A stretch of 64,000 nucleotides of DNA from Pipra filicauda (Eukaryota > Chordata > Aves > Passeriformes > Pipridae): contig NW_024104445.1 in NCBI RefSeq assembly GCF_003945595.2, positions 902,421 through 966,420 on the forward strand, given 5' to 3'. This document shows, in pieces, positions 22,376 through 34,200 of the stretch. Numbering within the stretch: the first letter of the stretch is position 1; each line of letters starts with the position of its first letter. Position numbers and translations under genes: made by a program. The notes under the pieces were generated by a model. The model ran no database searches and was not told where the DNA came from. It was given only the letters and a program-made list of their open reading frames with translations.

Positions 22376-25300
22376 AAGGGTTAATGACCTTTCCCAAAAT
22401 CTTCACTCGCGAAGACTGGCCATTATATATATATATAAAGCAGTGAGCTGTGGCCCAGGGATGTGAATTGGATGGCCAGACTTGCTTTGACTTATTAACA
22501 GCAGCATTTGGCACTTCTTGTCCCATCTGTCTCTGGGAAGGCTCCTGCTCCACTCTCAGCCTGGGTACAAGGAGCAGCTGTGTAACTCCCTGTGCACTGG
22601 GGAGGGCTCTGTCAGCTGGTAATTCCCAATGTGGAGCAGAGATGATGGAAGGGATGTGGACAGGGGCATTCTGAGCTCCTTCCTACAGCTGACATACACT
22701 TGGGAGCACCCAAGAGAGACCTGGAAGTGGAATGAGCCCTGGCACTGCTGTGTTTTTAAGTCCTGCTGGTGCCTCCCTGCATGTGGATGTGGACTGGGTG
22801 TAGCAGAGGCCTCTGGGTGCTGATCCCAAGCCAAATGGCTGTTTCTCTGCTGCTGCTTCTGTGCCTGATTTTAAAATTATCCCCTGGAATGTTCCTTGAT
22901 GTTATAAATAGCCTGCTCCAGAGGCTGGGAGGCACGTGCTGTTTCCCTCTGCAGCTCTGTGGATGTGGACACGTGCAGGGCAGTGCCCCAGCCCGTGGTT
23001 AATGAACCTCCCAGGACAGGCAGTGCCATCCCCAGGGCAGGGCTGTAACTCTCCCTCCCTGGCTGTGAGCAGGAGTTTGTTTCCCTCACTGATGTGAGCA
23101 GATGACCTGTAGTCCCTGTGCAGGAGTTATTCACTTGTGCCTCAAAGGAAGTGAGAGCTCAGATTCCAGACACCCAAATCCACTCCATGGATCTGGTGCT
23201 TTCCTGTCCTTCAAACATTGCAGCACCACGAGCCCTCTTGGATCCCTGCTACCATAGTGGGAATGCAGCTGGATCCAGCAGGGCTGAGCCTTTAGAATCC
23301 TTGAATTCCAAGGGCTGTGTATGGAAAACTGCATGAGCCAGTCCAGGGAGCTCAGGGCTTTGGGATACAGGGGGGAGCAGCCCATCCCTCAGCTCCTTGG
23401 TGTAACTTGTCTCTCTGGATTGCTCAGTGCTGGGGACATTCCTGCCTGTGTCCTTCACACCCAGAGCAGCCACGTCTTGTCCCAGCTCCAGCCCTGCAAA
23501 GTCATTCCCAAAGGCTTCTGGAAAGGACTGGGCAGTAGGTGGAGAGAAGCAGAAAAAGAAGCCACATGGCTTGTATCCACATCTTAGAGATGTAAAAGCC
23601 AGCAGCCTTCTCCTCCTTTGCCTTCTGCACCCCCCAAATAGTCTAATCAAGTTTTGCTTGGCCTTTTCCAGGCTGTTGCTCCGTGCTGGTGGTTGTTCCA
23701 GTCCTGTGGATGGACTCATGGCTTTGCAATGCAAAAAAACCCCCAAACCCTCAGGCTACCTGTGTGTGTGTGTGTGTGTGTAAGATGATTTATTGCTCTT
23801 GATAATCAATTTGTTACTGTGGTTGTTTCAGGTTAATCACGTTATTAATATCCTGAAACCTGCTGGAGTGTGACTTCATCCCATGGAGCCCGAGCTGTGC
23901 TCCTGTGCCCCTGCCCATGGCACAGTCAGGCAGATCATTGCAGCTCTGGAACTCGCTGCCCACATGGCCCTGGGCTGGTTTGGTGGTGGCCAAGTGCTGC
24001 AGAGCTCATCCTGCCAGCAGAAGGCTCGATGCACGAAGCTGATGGATGAAGTAGTGGAAAACCAGATTGATTTTTCTTTTTCCCTGCAGCGAAGGGCTGT
24101 CTGGCAAATCACAATGGAAATCAAGTGGGATGGAGCAGGGTTTTGATCCGGGGAGGGAAGAGCAGGGGGAGAACGGGGGGTAATTCAGGTAAACTGGGTA
24201 TTTTGCTTGGCTCTGCAATGAACTTTGTAATTAACAGTCAAAAACTGGGTCTGCAGCGTGGCCAAACAGAGCAGCAGCCTTTGGGTCATGTTTGACAAAC
24301 ATCAGGGCCACGGGAGGGTTGTGCTGGCTGTGAGTTTATTTTTGGCTTTCTCCTGTAGCCCCACACGAGTGGAAGGGGACAGGAAGCACAGGGCTGTGGA
24401 GCTTGGATTTTTCAAAGGCACTCAGACTAAATATAGAAATTGGTTATTAAGATTTTTTTTCCGTGAACGTTGTAAACAAATTAGTTCCACCAGGCAGCTC
24501 TCTGCGTGCAGAGGTGCTTGTGTACCTCTGAAAAAAAACCTGATTTGAGGAGCTATTTGTTGTCTGACTTCAGGCTCTGAACTCTGCTGAGCTGGGAGTG
24601 AGGGAAGTTCACCTTCCTGGGGTAATTCAGAGCGTTTGGCTGAACTTCTGCAGCGAAGGGTCCATCGCTCCACTGACTTTGTGGAGACAAATCTGCTCCA
24701 TTTAGCAGGCAGGAGCCCCGCAGCTGAGTGATGGGAGCAGTCCCACGAGGAACCTGCACATCAGCAGCTCTTGTTATGCATCTCCTCAGGCCCCAGAGGC
24801 AAGTGGGATGTTTGCTCCAGCCCCCCACGGTGTCCCTTGGATGCTTCTCAGCATCGTTTTTGTTTGAACAGGCGAGAGGAAGGATCCCCCAAGCACCCCC
24901 AGCTCTTCCTCTGTGGCCTGGAAATGCATCAGCTGCTCGGTGTCGCTGCTGCAGTGTTTTGTTCTTGTCACACATTTCCATTTCTCTCGAGTTTATGATA
25001 AGCATCCAAATTAAACTGCGGCCTCAGACGTTTCTGATATTTCCAGGCAGTGCTGATAATGAGTCTGAAGCTGTGGTTGTGTCATTTACTCAAACATCTC
25101 CAAGCATCAAACAGTCTGTGTACACAGGGGCTGTATCATCCATCACGAGCCCAGCAGTGGCACACAGTGACATTACTCAATGGTTGGGGCAGAGAAAGCG
25201 GAGCTGAAAAGCTGAAAGATCCTTTTAATGTGGAGAAAACAAGATTTTCTGTGTGTTTCTTCCCAGTGGAGCGAGAGTAATACTCCTGTTCTTGCAGGAG

Positions 25301-26104
25301 CTTGTGAAGAAGTGGCAGTTGCCTTCAGCACTCCAAGCTTCTGGGCTGGTATTTCTTATTTTGTGTACCAGGACCTGCTTTGTTTTGCTGCCATATCTAA
25401 AAATCCAGATGACCTGTACGCTGTAGGGGTGTGGCTGAGTCCATAACAGCTCCTCCAGTGTGTTCCCTGGGGCAGGAATCCCGATGGCTCCGGGGATGTT
25501 GGACACACCAGGTCCCTCAGAGGGGCAACTGCCCCCTCAGTCACGTGTCAAACTAAGGAATCTTTCCAGACACGTCCTTTGTCCTTTGCAAGGGACATTT
25601 GACCTCTGATTAAGAATGGACGCCAGGACATGTCAAGGAAAGATGACTGGGAGGTTTCTTTTGGTACACAAGGAATTAATAAGGTCTGCTGACATTTCAT
25701 CACAACCGAAGAATACATAAAGAGAGCTGCCAGCTTCTCTGGCTCCCATGAAAAGATCCTGATTTATGTGGAGCTCAGACTGGTGGGTGGAAGGATTTAA
25801 AGATCACAGTTGCCTGTCTCAAACGCTGCTCAGGCCACAGAGGGACTTTGTCATGAGATAAGCACAGAATGATGCAAAAGGCAGGCTCACACACCCTGGA
25901 AAATGCATCCAGACCAAAATTCCCCCTGTGGCAAACTGTCCACAGATCACTGGTCAAACAAAGCTCACCCCAAATTGTGGGACACGTGGCATCTGTGACC
26001 ACCAACACCCACCAAAGCCCCCCTGAAAAATCCTCTGTGGATCCCTGGAACTTGGACTGTGAGTTAAACCACCACAACAAGACCTTGAGATAGGAAAAAG
26101 GTGG
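22376..26104. other. Intergenic, no gene seen
   Basis: No supported gene. A TATATATATATA run lies near 22424-22437 and a (TG)n run at 23761-23781. The longest frames are around 150 aa and show no domain features. Confidence 0.55.
23761..23781. repeat. (TG)n microsatellite
   Basis: About ten uninterrupted TG dinucleotides. Confidence 0.95.
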
Positions 26105-26803
26105 TACAGTTTGTCTGGGGGGTTATCTCAGCCCAGGGTGAACAAATCCCTTTGTCCCACAGGTTTTAATGATGGCAAATCAGATGTATTTATATAAAAT
26201 TAATTATTTATTATGATAAATGAGCGGGCAAGCGAGCAGATGAAAGGTCTTGATCAGAATTATTTATTACAGAGTGTAAAAGCTAAAAAGCTGCTAGTAG
26301 GGTATGATACAGCATCAAATAGTGTAGGGCACTATATCAAAGCAATTTTATTAAAGCAATTGTATCAAAGGTAGCAAAGAGAAACAACCACTAGGCAGAG
26401 TTTGAGGTAACTCACCACACGACCACAGCAGGTTTCTCTCTTTCTCTTGACCCCTGGGAGTGACCAGGAAGAGGTTTCCCAGCTCCACACACACTCCAAG
26501 AGAGTCTGTGGAAGAATCTGCCATATGAAAGTTGGACTGGGCTTTTATAAAGTGTTTGACTGCCTGTCACAGATTTCCAGGCCAGCCAGCAGCTTATCTG
26601 TCAAATCCTGCTTCAAAAAGCAGGATGTGTGTGTGGAGCTGGGTGAGCCAGGCTGATTTCAGGATAATTCACCACCCAACCAGTGTCAGCTGTAACTCAC
26701 CCCAAATAACTTGCACTGTTTGCGTTTCTCTGACTGGATTTTAGGCCTTGCCAGGGTAAATTATCCTGCCACAGGGGCATCTCTCACTATTTGGGTCCCA
26801 ACA
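26105..26803 (-). mobile_element. Solo LTR of an endogenous retrovirus, about 700 bp
   Basis: On the minus strand the element starts TGTTGGGACCC at 26803. It carries a TATA box (TTTATAAAAG, about 26543-26552), then two AATAAA signals (26347-26352 and 26263-26268) in the U3-R-U5 order expected of an LTR. It ends near 26105. A 4-base GTGG is present on both sides (26101-26104 and 26804-26807), consistent with a target-site duplication. No gag, pol or env reading frame flanks it, so it appears to be a recombined solo LTR. The right terminus reads TA rather than the usual CA. The family is not assigned; an ERVL or ERVK type is possible. Confidence 0.65.
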
Positions 26804-26807
26804 GTGG

Positions 26808-29800
26808 GTGATGCCCCAGAAGGGAGTCTCCAGGCTCCCTGGTGAACGCTGGCACCAGCTCCCCAGAGCAGTTTGCTTATCCCAAAGGAAGGTGTAACGA
26901 GAGCTGACACAGAAATATGGCTTCTTGAACTGCTTTTAAAAAAAAATCAATTCTTACCATATAAATGTAAGTCCATTGGGGTGTAATTCCATCACTGCAA
27001 TCGGGTTACTCCAGGCTTTAAATTGTCCTTGATCACAAAGGAACTCCAAATGATAAATGAAACGTTCTTTGTTATTTTGGGGTATTTGAGCCAAGTTCTT
27101 GGTGTAGGTCAGGTACAGACAAGTTCCACAGGCTTGTTCACTTCAGGGTTTAATTGATTTCTATGTAAATCTACTGCTATGCTGTACTTGGATTTCTAAT
27201 ACTCTGCTTATAAATTTAAAATATCCCTTTGAACTATTGCTAATTGGTAATTATTCACTGGTTGTCTTTTAGTGATCAATTAGTGATTGTTTATCAACAT
27301 CTGGCAGCTGCATCATCTCAATGCCTTGAAGTGATTTGTGTTAATGAATTAAACCTCACAAAATAGAGACCACTTTGGTTCCCAGGCATTGACACAAAAC
27401 CTCCTCAAAAGAGTAACAATTGAACAGAATAACAGTTTAACTTGGGGAATGGAGAATAATAACATATCCAGTTGAAAGTGTGAGGGAATTTAGAGAGGGA
27501 AAATGTAATTACCTGATCTGGAAAGCAGCCAGAGCCGGTGTTTAAAAATCTCAGTCTTCTGAAATGTGTCTGGGAATCCTTAATGACTGAGGGATCATAA
27601 GACATGGCACATGTTTGCTGGGCTTGCAAACTAAAAAAAAAAAAATAAAATAAATAATAAAGACAAGCTGTATTTTTTCCTGCTTCTAGAAACATCTTCT
27701 GCTATTTCAGGAACCTGTGTGACCCACACTTGGAGTTATGACCCAGTGCAGGAAAAAAAGGAGAAGGCGGAAAGATGCAGCTCCAAAATGAAAAATAAGT
27801 CCTCAACACTTGCAAGAAAATAATAAGAAAAAGCTTTTGGAAAAAGAAAGAAAATTAAGAAATGCGTTTAATTTAATTTTCATTACTCTGACCTGTGGAA
27901 GAAGGCAAAGAAAATGCTTTTATTTCTTTATTTTAACAATTTATTTCCCCCTGTTAGAGAGCAGGACTAGCCTTAATCTTCTAAAGATATTCTTCCTCCA
28001 GTCTCTGCTGAATGTGAGGTACGTGAAATTTAGGATTAGTAAAGTTTATCATATTAAGAAATCAGTGCTGGACAAATAAGGGGATGCCATTATCAGTGTC
28101 AGTAATTGCTGCTTTCTTTAATAGCAAATTACAAGCTCCTGTCCAATGAATCTGAGGGAATAAAAACCAAGTTCAGAAGTATTTGTGAGGCTAATTAATT
28201 ATAAATCCATTGCTGGCAGAATTAAAGCTGTACCAGCAGCTCTTATCCACACCTGGGCAGGTTTGAGGATTGGATTTTTTTCTTTTTAATGCCAGAAGGG
28301 AAAAGCAATTTTTAAAAGTTTTAAGGGACTGGAGAAGTTAATCAAACAGCTTTGGGATTCACACGTGTTTCACGTGACACACACCATGAGGTTTCAAGTA
28401 GTTTTTTTGGCAATAATAAACTAGAAAGCAGCACAACCAAGCAAAGGATTGTTTTTTAAACAGAAACTGTTATTGCCTCATTTGTTAACTCTCAAAATGA
28501 AATGGTGGGAAACTCATCACGTGCTTCTTAAAGCAATGCAAAGCTGAAATTTGGAGGGATTTTTATCTGAAAACTCGGTGTGATCGTAGCCAGGGTGGTT
28601 CTAGGGTAGAAAAGGGCACTGTTATCATCATCATCACCTTGCAGAGAGAAGCTGTGAGGCTAAAAATCACCATCACCCAGGAGAAAAATAACCCCCCCAG
28701 TGCTGGCTGTGACTTCAGGGCAGGGCTGGACCCCTTTGTGCAAAGCCTGTTTGATCCCTGGTATCCCTTCAGAGCCTCCAGCTCTGGGATCATCTCTGGG
28801 TTCAGCTCAAGTGCTTTAATTAGCAGCAGGGGACATCCCTGAAACAAAAATTGCAGCAGCTAATGAGGATGGGGGGTTTCTGGATGGGACTGGGATTGAG
28901 GGCTGGGGGAGTCAGGGGGAGACTTTAATGATTTTAATGATTTTGTGGCCTTTGGCAAAGGTCTGAGGTGAGAGGGGGGCAGGGGCTGCTCAGGTTTGGG
29001 TCAGATAAGAAGGATCTCATCTCTGGGCTGTTAATGTTTAAAAGCAGCCTGGGTCTGTCCCAGTTGAGCCCCAGCAGGTTTTTTGGCTGTGGTGTATTTT
29101 GGAAGAGAGACAGAATGTCAGGGAGGGTTGGAACTAGAGAAAGTCCCTTCCAGCCTAAGCCCTTCTCTGGTGTTTCTCTGATTTCCCATCCCTTCTGTGC
29201 TCGCTGATAACCAGCACAACTGAGCTGTGTCCTCTTGGCCAAACCTGCCCTGTCTGTGACAGATGATGTGGCACCAGATTTGCTGGATTTCCCTTCTGCC
29301 AGCACAGACCAGTCCTTTGCTCCCAGCAGCTCTTCTTGATCCTTTTGCCCCATCCCAGTATCCCAGGCTTGCTTCAACCCCCAAACTTGCAGCTCCTCTC
29401 CTGATACTTCCTTTTCTCTTTCTTTTCCTGAAGCAAATACACCCCTGGATGGACAGGCCTGCTAAACCCATTTAGTTCATCGCTGGGCCCAGCTGAAGGT
29501 CACCTTGAAAACACTCAGAATTCCTACTGAGCACTATAAATATGCTTTTGATTCATCTTCTCCCGTCCCTTCCATCACGGGGGATGGAGGAGGTGGCCCG
29601 GCAGCCCCTCGGCAGCGATGAGTCACTGTCCTGGCTCTCCTGCTTCATCAGAGCACTATTATTCAACAATACTTGTAATTTATGCCTTGAAAGATGCTGG
29701 GGAAGCTGCGCTCAGGGCTTTAAAATTGTCCCCAGGGTGTGATGGGTGAGGGTTGGGCGGCACAGGGTGAGGTGAGGGGATGTTTGGGGGCAGTGGGAGC

Positions 29801-30225
29801 CCCTGAAGAAGGGGGTTCTTGGTGGTTATAAACCCTCCTGTGTGTCAGTGGGTCTGTGCTTGGGGTGGCACAAACACAGGAGGGGATGGCACAGCCCAGA
29901 GGGGGCCAAGGCATCCCGTGGGGAGCATGATGCACATGCTGGGACTGCCGCACTTCCAACCATGAAAATAAATAATTTTAAAATTAAAACTCATGAAATA
30001 AATAAAAATAAACCCCCAACACCGCCTTCCTGAAGGGGTTTAAGATGGGCTGCCTGCAGGTTTTGTGGTGGGGGGGCAAAGAAACACCTCGGGACTGTCG
30101 ATAAAGGGCAGTGGGACCTCATTGATCAGGTAGTAGATTAAATGAACCAAAGTCCTACATCACGTTCCCAAAAGCAGAAAACAGTTGACTTAGATTCAAC
30201 AACTCCGATGGTAAAGAGCTTCTTA
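26808..30225. other. Intergenic, AT-rich, no gene seen
   Basis: Mostly AT-rich unique-looking DNA (27.0-28.5 kb especially), becoming GC-richer toward the ATP6V1G1 promoter. A-rich simple stretches lie at about 27633-27660 and 29966-30012. No supported exon. Confidence 0.55.
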
Positions 30226-30785
30226 GGAACAAGTCTGTTAGACCACACCCTGGGGCAACGCCCTGGAGTGCTGTGCCCAGCTCTGGCCCCTCAGCTCAGG
30301 AAGGACATGGAGGGGCTGGAGCAGGTCCAGAGAAGGGCAACGAGGCTGGGGAAGGGTGTGGAGCACAAGTGCTGTGAGGAGAGGCTGAGGGAGCTGGGGG
30401 GGCTCAGCCTGGACAGGAGGAGGCTCAGGGGAGACCTTCTCACTCTCTGCAACTCCCTGCCAGGAGGGGGGAGCCGGGGGGGGGTCGGGCTCTGCTGCCA
30501 GGAACCAGCAGCAGGACAAGAGGGCAGAGCCTTGAGCTGCCCCAGGGCAGGTTTAGGTTGGCCATTGGGCAGAAGTTGTTTGCAGAGAGAGGGATCAGCC
30601 CTTGGAATGGGCTGCCCAGGGAGGGGGTGGAGTCCCCGTCCCTGGAGGGGTTTGAGCAGAGCCTGGATGTGGCATCAGTGCCATGGTCTGGGTGACAAGG
30701 TGGGGTTGGGTCACAGGTTGGACTCGATGATCTCAGAGGTCTTTTCCAACACGTTTGATTCCGTGATTCTGTCATACAATTAAAT
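30226..30785 (+). mobile_element. CR1 LINE 3' end, about 560 bp, abutting the ATP6V1G1 promoter
   Basis: CR1 3' end with AAGGACATGGAGGGGCTGGA, GAGAGGCTGAGGGAGCTGGG, GGAATGGGCTGCCCAGGGAG, GGACTCGATGATCTCAGAGG and a terminal GATTCTGTCATACAATTAAA. It ends only about 35 bases before the first GGGCGTGG box of the ATP6V1G1 promoter. The longest plus-strand frame here (from about 30142, over 200 codons) is this repeat, not a gene. Confidence 0.9.
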
Positions 30786-30930
30786 TAAAAATCTTTCTGG
30801 AGGCGGAGCTTGGGGCGGGGGGCGTGGCCTGATGGGGGCGTGGCCTCCGCAGTGGAAACGTTACAGAGGGGGCGTGTCCCACGCGATGGGGGCGTGGTCA
30901 GGACGTGTCCTTATCTAACATGGTGCGTCC

Positions 30931-30990
30931 GTGGGCGTGTCCCTGCCGGTGTGGGCGTGCCCGGGCCCGTGTGGGCGTGTCCCCGTGGCA
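30931..30990 (+). repeat. 20-bp tandem repeat carrying GC/KLF boxes
   Basis: Three 20-bp units (30931-30950, 30951-30970, 30971-30990), each starting GTGGGCGTG followed by a C-rich stretch. The GGCGTG cores are therefore spaced exactly 20 bases apart. Confidence 0.85.
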
Positions 30991-31030
30991 CCGCCCGCGG
31001 CCCCGGCGCTCGGTGGGTGCGGGAGCCGCC

Positions 31031-31112
31031 ATGGCGAGCCAGTCGCAGGGCATCCAGCAGCTGCTGCAGGCCGAGAAACGCGCCGCCGAGAAGGTGGCCG
31101 AGGCCCGCAAAC
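31031..31112 (+). CDS. ATP6V1G1: ATP6V1G1 coding exon 1
   Basis: Encodes residues 1-27 and the first base of codon 28. The ATG sits in a perfect GCCGCCATGG context. The start MASQSQGIQQLLQAEKRAAE is the family N-terminus. The exon ends at a GTGAGT donor (31113); the split Arg codon is completed by exon 2. The frame is also open upstream to an in-frame ATG at 30920, but the annotated start matches the known protein. Confidence 0.97.
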
Positions 31113-31570
31113 GTGAGTACGGCACGGCGCGGCTCCTCCAGGCCTCGCCGCGGGCGCTGAGGCGGCGGGGGAACCCGGGGTAGCCAGGCCAGGCCTGTGC
31201 CGGCGCGGCCGCCTCAGGCCTCGCGGCCCGGCCGCGGGTGCGCGGTGTCGGCTCGGTGTGGGCTCGGTGACCGCTGTGGGACCCCCGTGCCAGGTCTCGG
31301 AGCAGCCCTGTGACTCCTGGCCCCGTCACCGTCAGGCCCCGGCCTGGGCACGGCGGCGGCGTCACTCGGGGGTGCCTGCGCTTATCTCTGTCCTTCCCAC
31401 CTTTAACTTCTGTTTTCTTGGTGGAAACCGTGTTTCCCATCCGTGGTTAGGCGTCTCAGAGAGCTGAGAGGTATTCCTTGGCGATCCAAGTTAGATTTTA
31501 TTGTTAAATAAGATAAATTCTGGTTACAAAGAGCCCCAGCTTTGCAAATATTTCCGGCTTCAAACATACC

Positions 31571-31715
31571 TGTATCTATCTATATCCGTCTATAGCTATA
31601 TCTATATGTCTATATCTATCTATATCTATGTCTATATATCTATCTACAGCTGTCTATCTGTATCTGTCTATATCCATATTTATCTATATCTGTCTATATC
31701 TATATTCATCTATCT
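31571..31715. repeat. Compound (TCTA)/(TATC) microsatellite
   Basis: About 145 bases of interspersed TATC, TATATC and TGTC units in ATP6V1G1 intron 1. Interrupted, so older than a perfect tract, but likely length-variable. Confidence 0.92.
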
Positions 31716-31939
31716 TACTTCTTGTTCAACCCCCTGACAGTGTTGCAAGAAGCAGACTTGTGTAGTTCACTCCAGTGATGATAAATCTTGGAGGGGAAAA
31801 CGAGCTGGGAAGTCCAAGAGGGGAAGTTGAGGCACTGCCCAGTTTTGCTCTGGGTTTCACAGTTGGTCTGGGGCAAAGCTAAGACTAAATGTTCTTTCTG
31901 CTGGGATCTTTCGGGGTCTCCCAGAGAGGCTGCAGGCTC

Positions 31940-32660
31940 AGGTGGGTTGGGGCAGTGCCAGGCATGGGTACAGACTGGGAGAAGAACTCGTTGGGAGTGT
32001 CCCTGTGGAGGAGGATTGGGGGGTTCTCATGGATGAAAAGCTGGATATGCACTGGCAGCCAGAAACCAACTCTGTCCAGGGCTGATCCCCCAGTGTGGGC
32101 AGCAGGGCAGGGGGGATTCTGCCCCTCTGCCCCCTCGGGTGAGACCCCCCTGCAGAGCTGCTCCAGCCCTGGGGAACAGCCCAGCAAGGACATGGAGCTG
32201 CTGGAGAGAGTCCAGAGGAGGCACCAGGATGATCAGAGGGATGGAGCAGCTCTGCTCTGAAGATAGGCTGGGAGAGCTGGGGGTGTTCAGCTGGAGAAAA
32301 GAAGGCTCTGGTGTGACTTTAGAGCCCCTTCCAGTGCCTAGAGGGGGCTGGTACAAAGGAGGGAGAGAGGCTTTTTTATATGGGCAGAGAGTGACAGGGC
32401 AAGGGGCACTGGTTCTAAACTGCCAGAGGGCAGGGTTAGATGGGATACTGGGAAGGAATTCTTCCCTGTGGGGGTGGTGAGGCCCTGGCACAGGTTGCCC
32501 AGAGAAGCTGTGGCTGCCCCTGGATCCCTGGAAGTGTCCCAGGCCAGGTTGGACGGGGCTTGGATCAACCTGTTCTGGTGGAAGGTGTCCCTGCCCATGG
32601 CAGGGGGTAGAATGAGATGAGCTTTAAGGTCCCTTCCAACCCAAACCATTCTGGGATTCA
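31940..32660 (+). mobile_element. CR1 LINE 3' end, about 700 bp, in ATP6V1G1 intron 1
   Basis: One of the longest CR1 copies here. It begins in the end of the former reverse-transcriptase reading frame (GGATGAAAAGCTGGATATGC) and continues through AGGACATGGAGCTGCTGGAG to the tail ending CCAAACCATTCTGGGATTCA. It is in the same orientation as the host gene. Confidence 0.9.
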
Positions 32661-32942
32661 TTGTATGAGCAAGGGCAGAGCTGAACATTGCCCAGTGCAT
32701 CCAGTGCCCCAGAGAAGGTCTCCATTGCTCAGAGGGGGAAGCTCCTGGCCGTGGTTTGGTGGGGTGACCCTTGTACCCCCGAGATCACTGAGGGGGGCTT
32801 GGCTGGTGCCTCCTACACAGGGGGCTGCTGCAGTAGCAAACTCTGTGGTGATAGTTGTGCACTGGGGAGCTGCAGAGCCGTGGGCAACAAGCTCTGAGTG
32901 CTTTCTCTTCTGTCTTTCCCTTGTTTTATTCTCTGGGAGCAG

Positions 32943-33043
32943 GGAAGAACCGGAGGCTGAAGCAGGCCAAGGAGGAGGCCCAGGCAGAGATCGAGCAGTA
33001 CCGCCTGCAGCGGGAGAAGGAGTTCAAGGCCAAGGAGGCAGCG
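32943..33043 (+). CDS. ATP6V1G1: ATP6V1G1 coding exon 2
   Basis: Completes Arg28 and encodes residues to Ala61. It carries the conserved heptad-like stretch KNRRLKQAKEEAQAEIEQYR and KEFKAKEAA, the part of the helix that pairs with subunit E. Acceptor CAG before 32943; donor GTTGGT at 33044, a weaker match than average. Confidence 0.96.
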
Positions 33044-33948
33044 GTTGGTTTTCTACCTCATTCACTTCCCTGCAGCCCCTCAGCCTCGTCTTTGGGGTTC
33101 CCTGCCCTGAAACAGCCCTGGGGGTGGAGTGTGGTGCAGGAGCAGCACTTCCCTGAGTGCTTTCCTGTGATGCATGGCCACGTGGCACGGAAAGAACAGG
33201 GGGAGTGACTCAGAACAGGGTGTTCTGCATCTCAGCAGCAGAACTATTGACAGGCAGGGAATTAAATTAATGCACTCATGGATTGGCTGGTGCCCTGATG
33301 GGTGGCAGCCCCCCAAACCTCCTGTGTGTAGCAGTGGCCCATTCCTCCCGTGACAGGCTGGTTTTTATGGTGCTGGTGTGGTAGGAGCCACTTGCCTCAT
33401 AGCTGCTGCTCTTGCTGAAGCAGCTGTAAGGCTTGTGTTCTGCTTAGCAGTGTTTCCTTCTGTATCCCATGGCTCTATCCTTCCCTTCTGAGCAAGAAAT
33501 ATTCCCAAAAGGCACAGAACTGAGGCCCTCCACCAGCTGAGGCTGCAGTGCCTGGGTGCCCCTGACAGTTCCAGAATCTTCAGAAAAATGCCCTGGCATC
33601 CTCCCCTCTGTCCATCCTCTGGATAGCACATTTCCACCTCCTCTGCTGCTGCATAATCACCTCAGTGGGTCAGGAATAATTTAAACCATTGCTTGTTAGC
33701 TTGGCTCACTGGGCATGTGATCCCGGGCAATTCCCACAGACTTCACTGCCTCTCAGCTGGTTTGGTTTTACTCATCCTTTTCCACAGGGAAGAATTTGAG
33801 TCCCAGGGTGTCAGTCTCTTCTTCTGGGCCATTTTCTCCTTTCTTAATGGGAATTTTCTCTCTCTGTCCTTGCTGATGGGGCGAGAAGGACACTGTAAGC
33901 TGGGAGAGACTCCCTGCTGTGTATATCATGTGGCCCAACTCCTGTTAG

Positions 33949-34200
33949 GACCACAGAATATCCTGATTTGGAGCCACAGGGATTATCAACTCCTGACCCT
34001 GCACAGACACCCCAACGATCCTACCCTGTCCCTCAGAGCATTGTCCAGACCCTCCTGGAGCTCTGGCAGCCTTGGTGCTGTGCCCACTGCCCTGGGGAGC
34101 CTGGTCAGTGCCAACCACCCTCTGGGGGAAGAACCTTTGCCTGAGATCCAACCTGAGCCTGCCCTGGCACAGCTCCAGCCATTCCCTGGGTGCTGTCACT
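33949..34200 (-). mobile_element. CR1 LINE 3' fragment in ATP6V1G1 intron 2
   Basis: Complement of a CR1 3' end: GACCACAGAATATCCTGATT at the tail side, then CAACTCCTGACCCTGCACAG and CAGAGCATTGTCCAGACCCT. Antisense to the gene. Confidence 0.85.

Larger units (their letters stand above)
30790..31360 (+). promoter_or_regulatory. ATP6V1G1: CpG island and promoter of ATP6V1G1
   Basis: GC-rich, CpG-rich block around the first exon, in sharp contrast to the AT-rich DNA upstream. GGCGTG cores (Sp/KLF type, CACGCC on the other strand) start at 30821, 30837, 30871, 30891, 30934, 30954 and 30974, with a variant GGACGTG at 30901. No TATA box lies close to the ATG, as expected for a housekeeping subunit. 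The exact start site is not determined. Confidence 0.8.
31113..32942 (+). other. ATP6V1G1: ATP6V1G1 intron 1
   Basis: GTGAGT donor and a CAG acceptor at 32940-32942. It contains the tail of the CpG island, a TCTATA-type microsatellite (31571-31715) and a CR1 fragment (31940-32660). No additional exon is supported. Confidence 0.9.

Noticed and set aside
30142..30783. Plus-strand open frame of 213 codons just before ATP6V1G1
   Set aside because: It coincides with a CR1 LINE 3' end; the reading frame has no CR1 protein or other domain and is a by-product of the GC-rich repeat.
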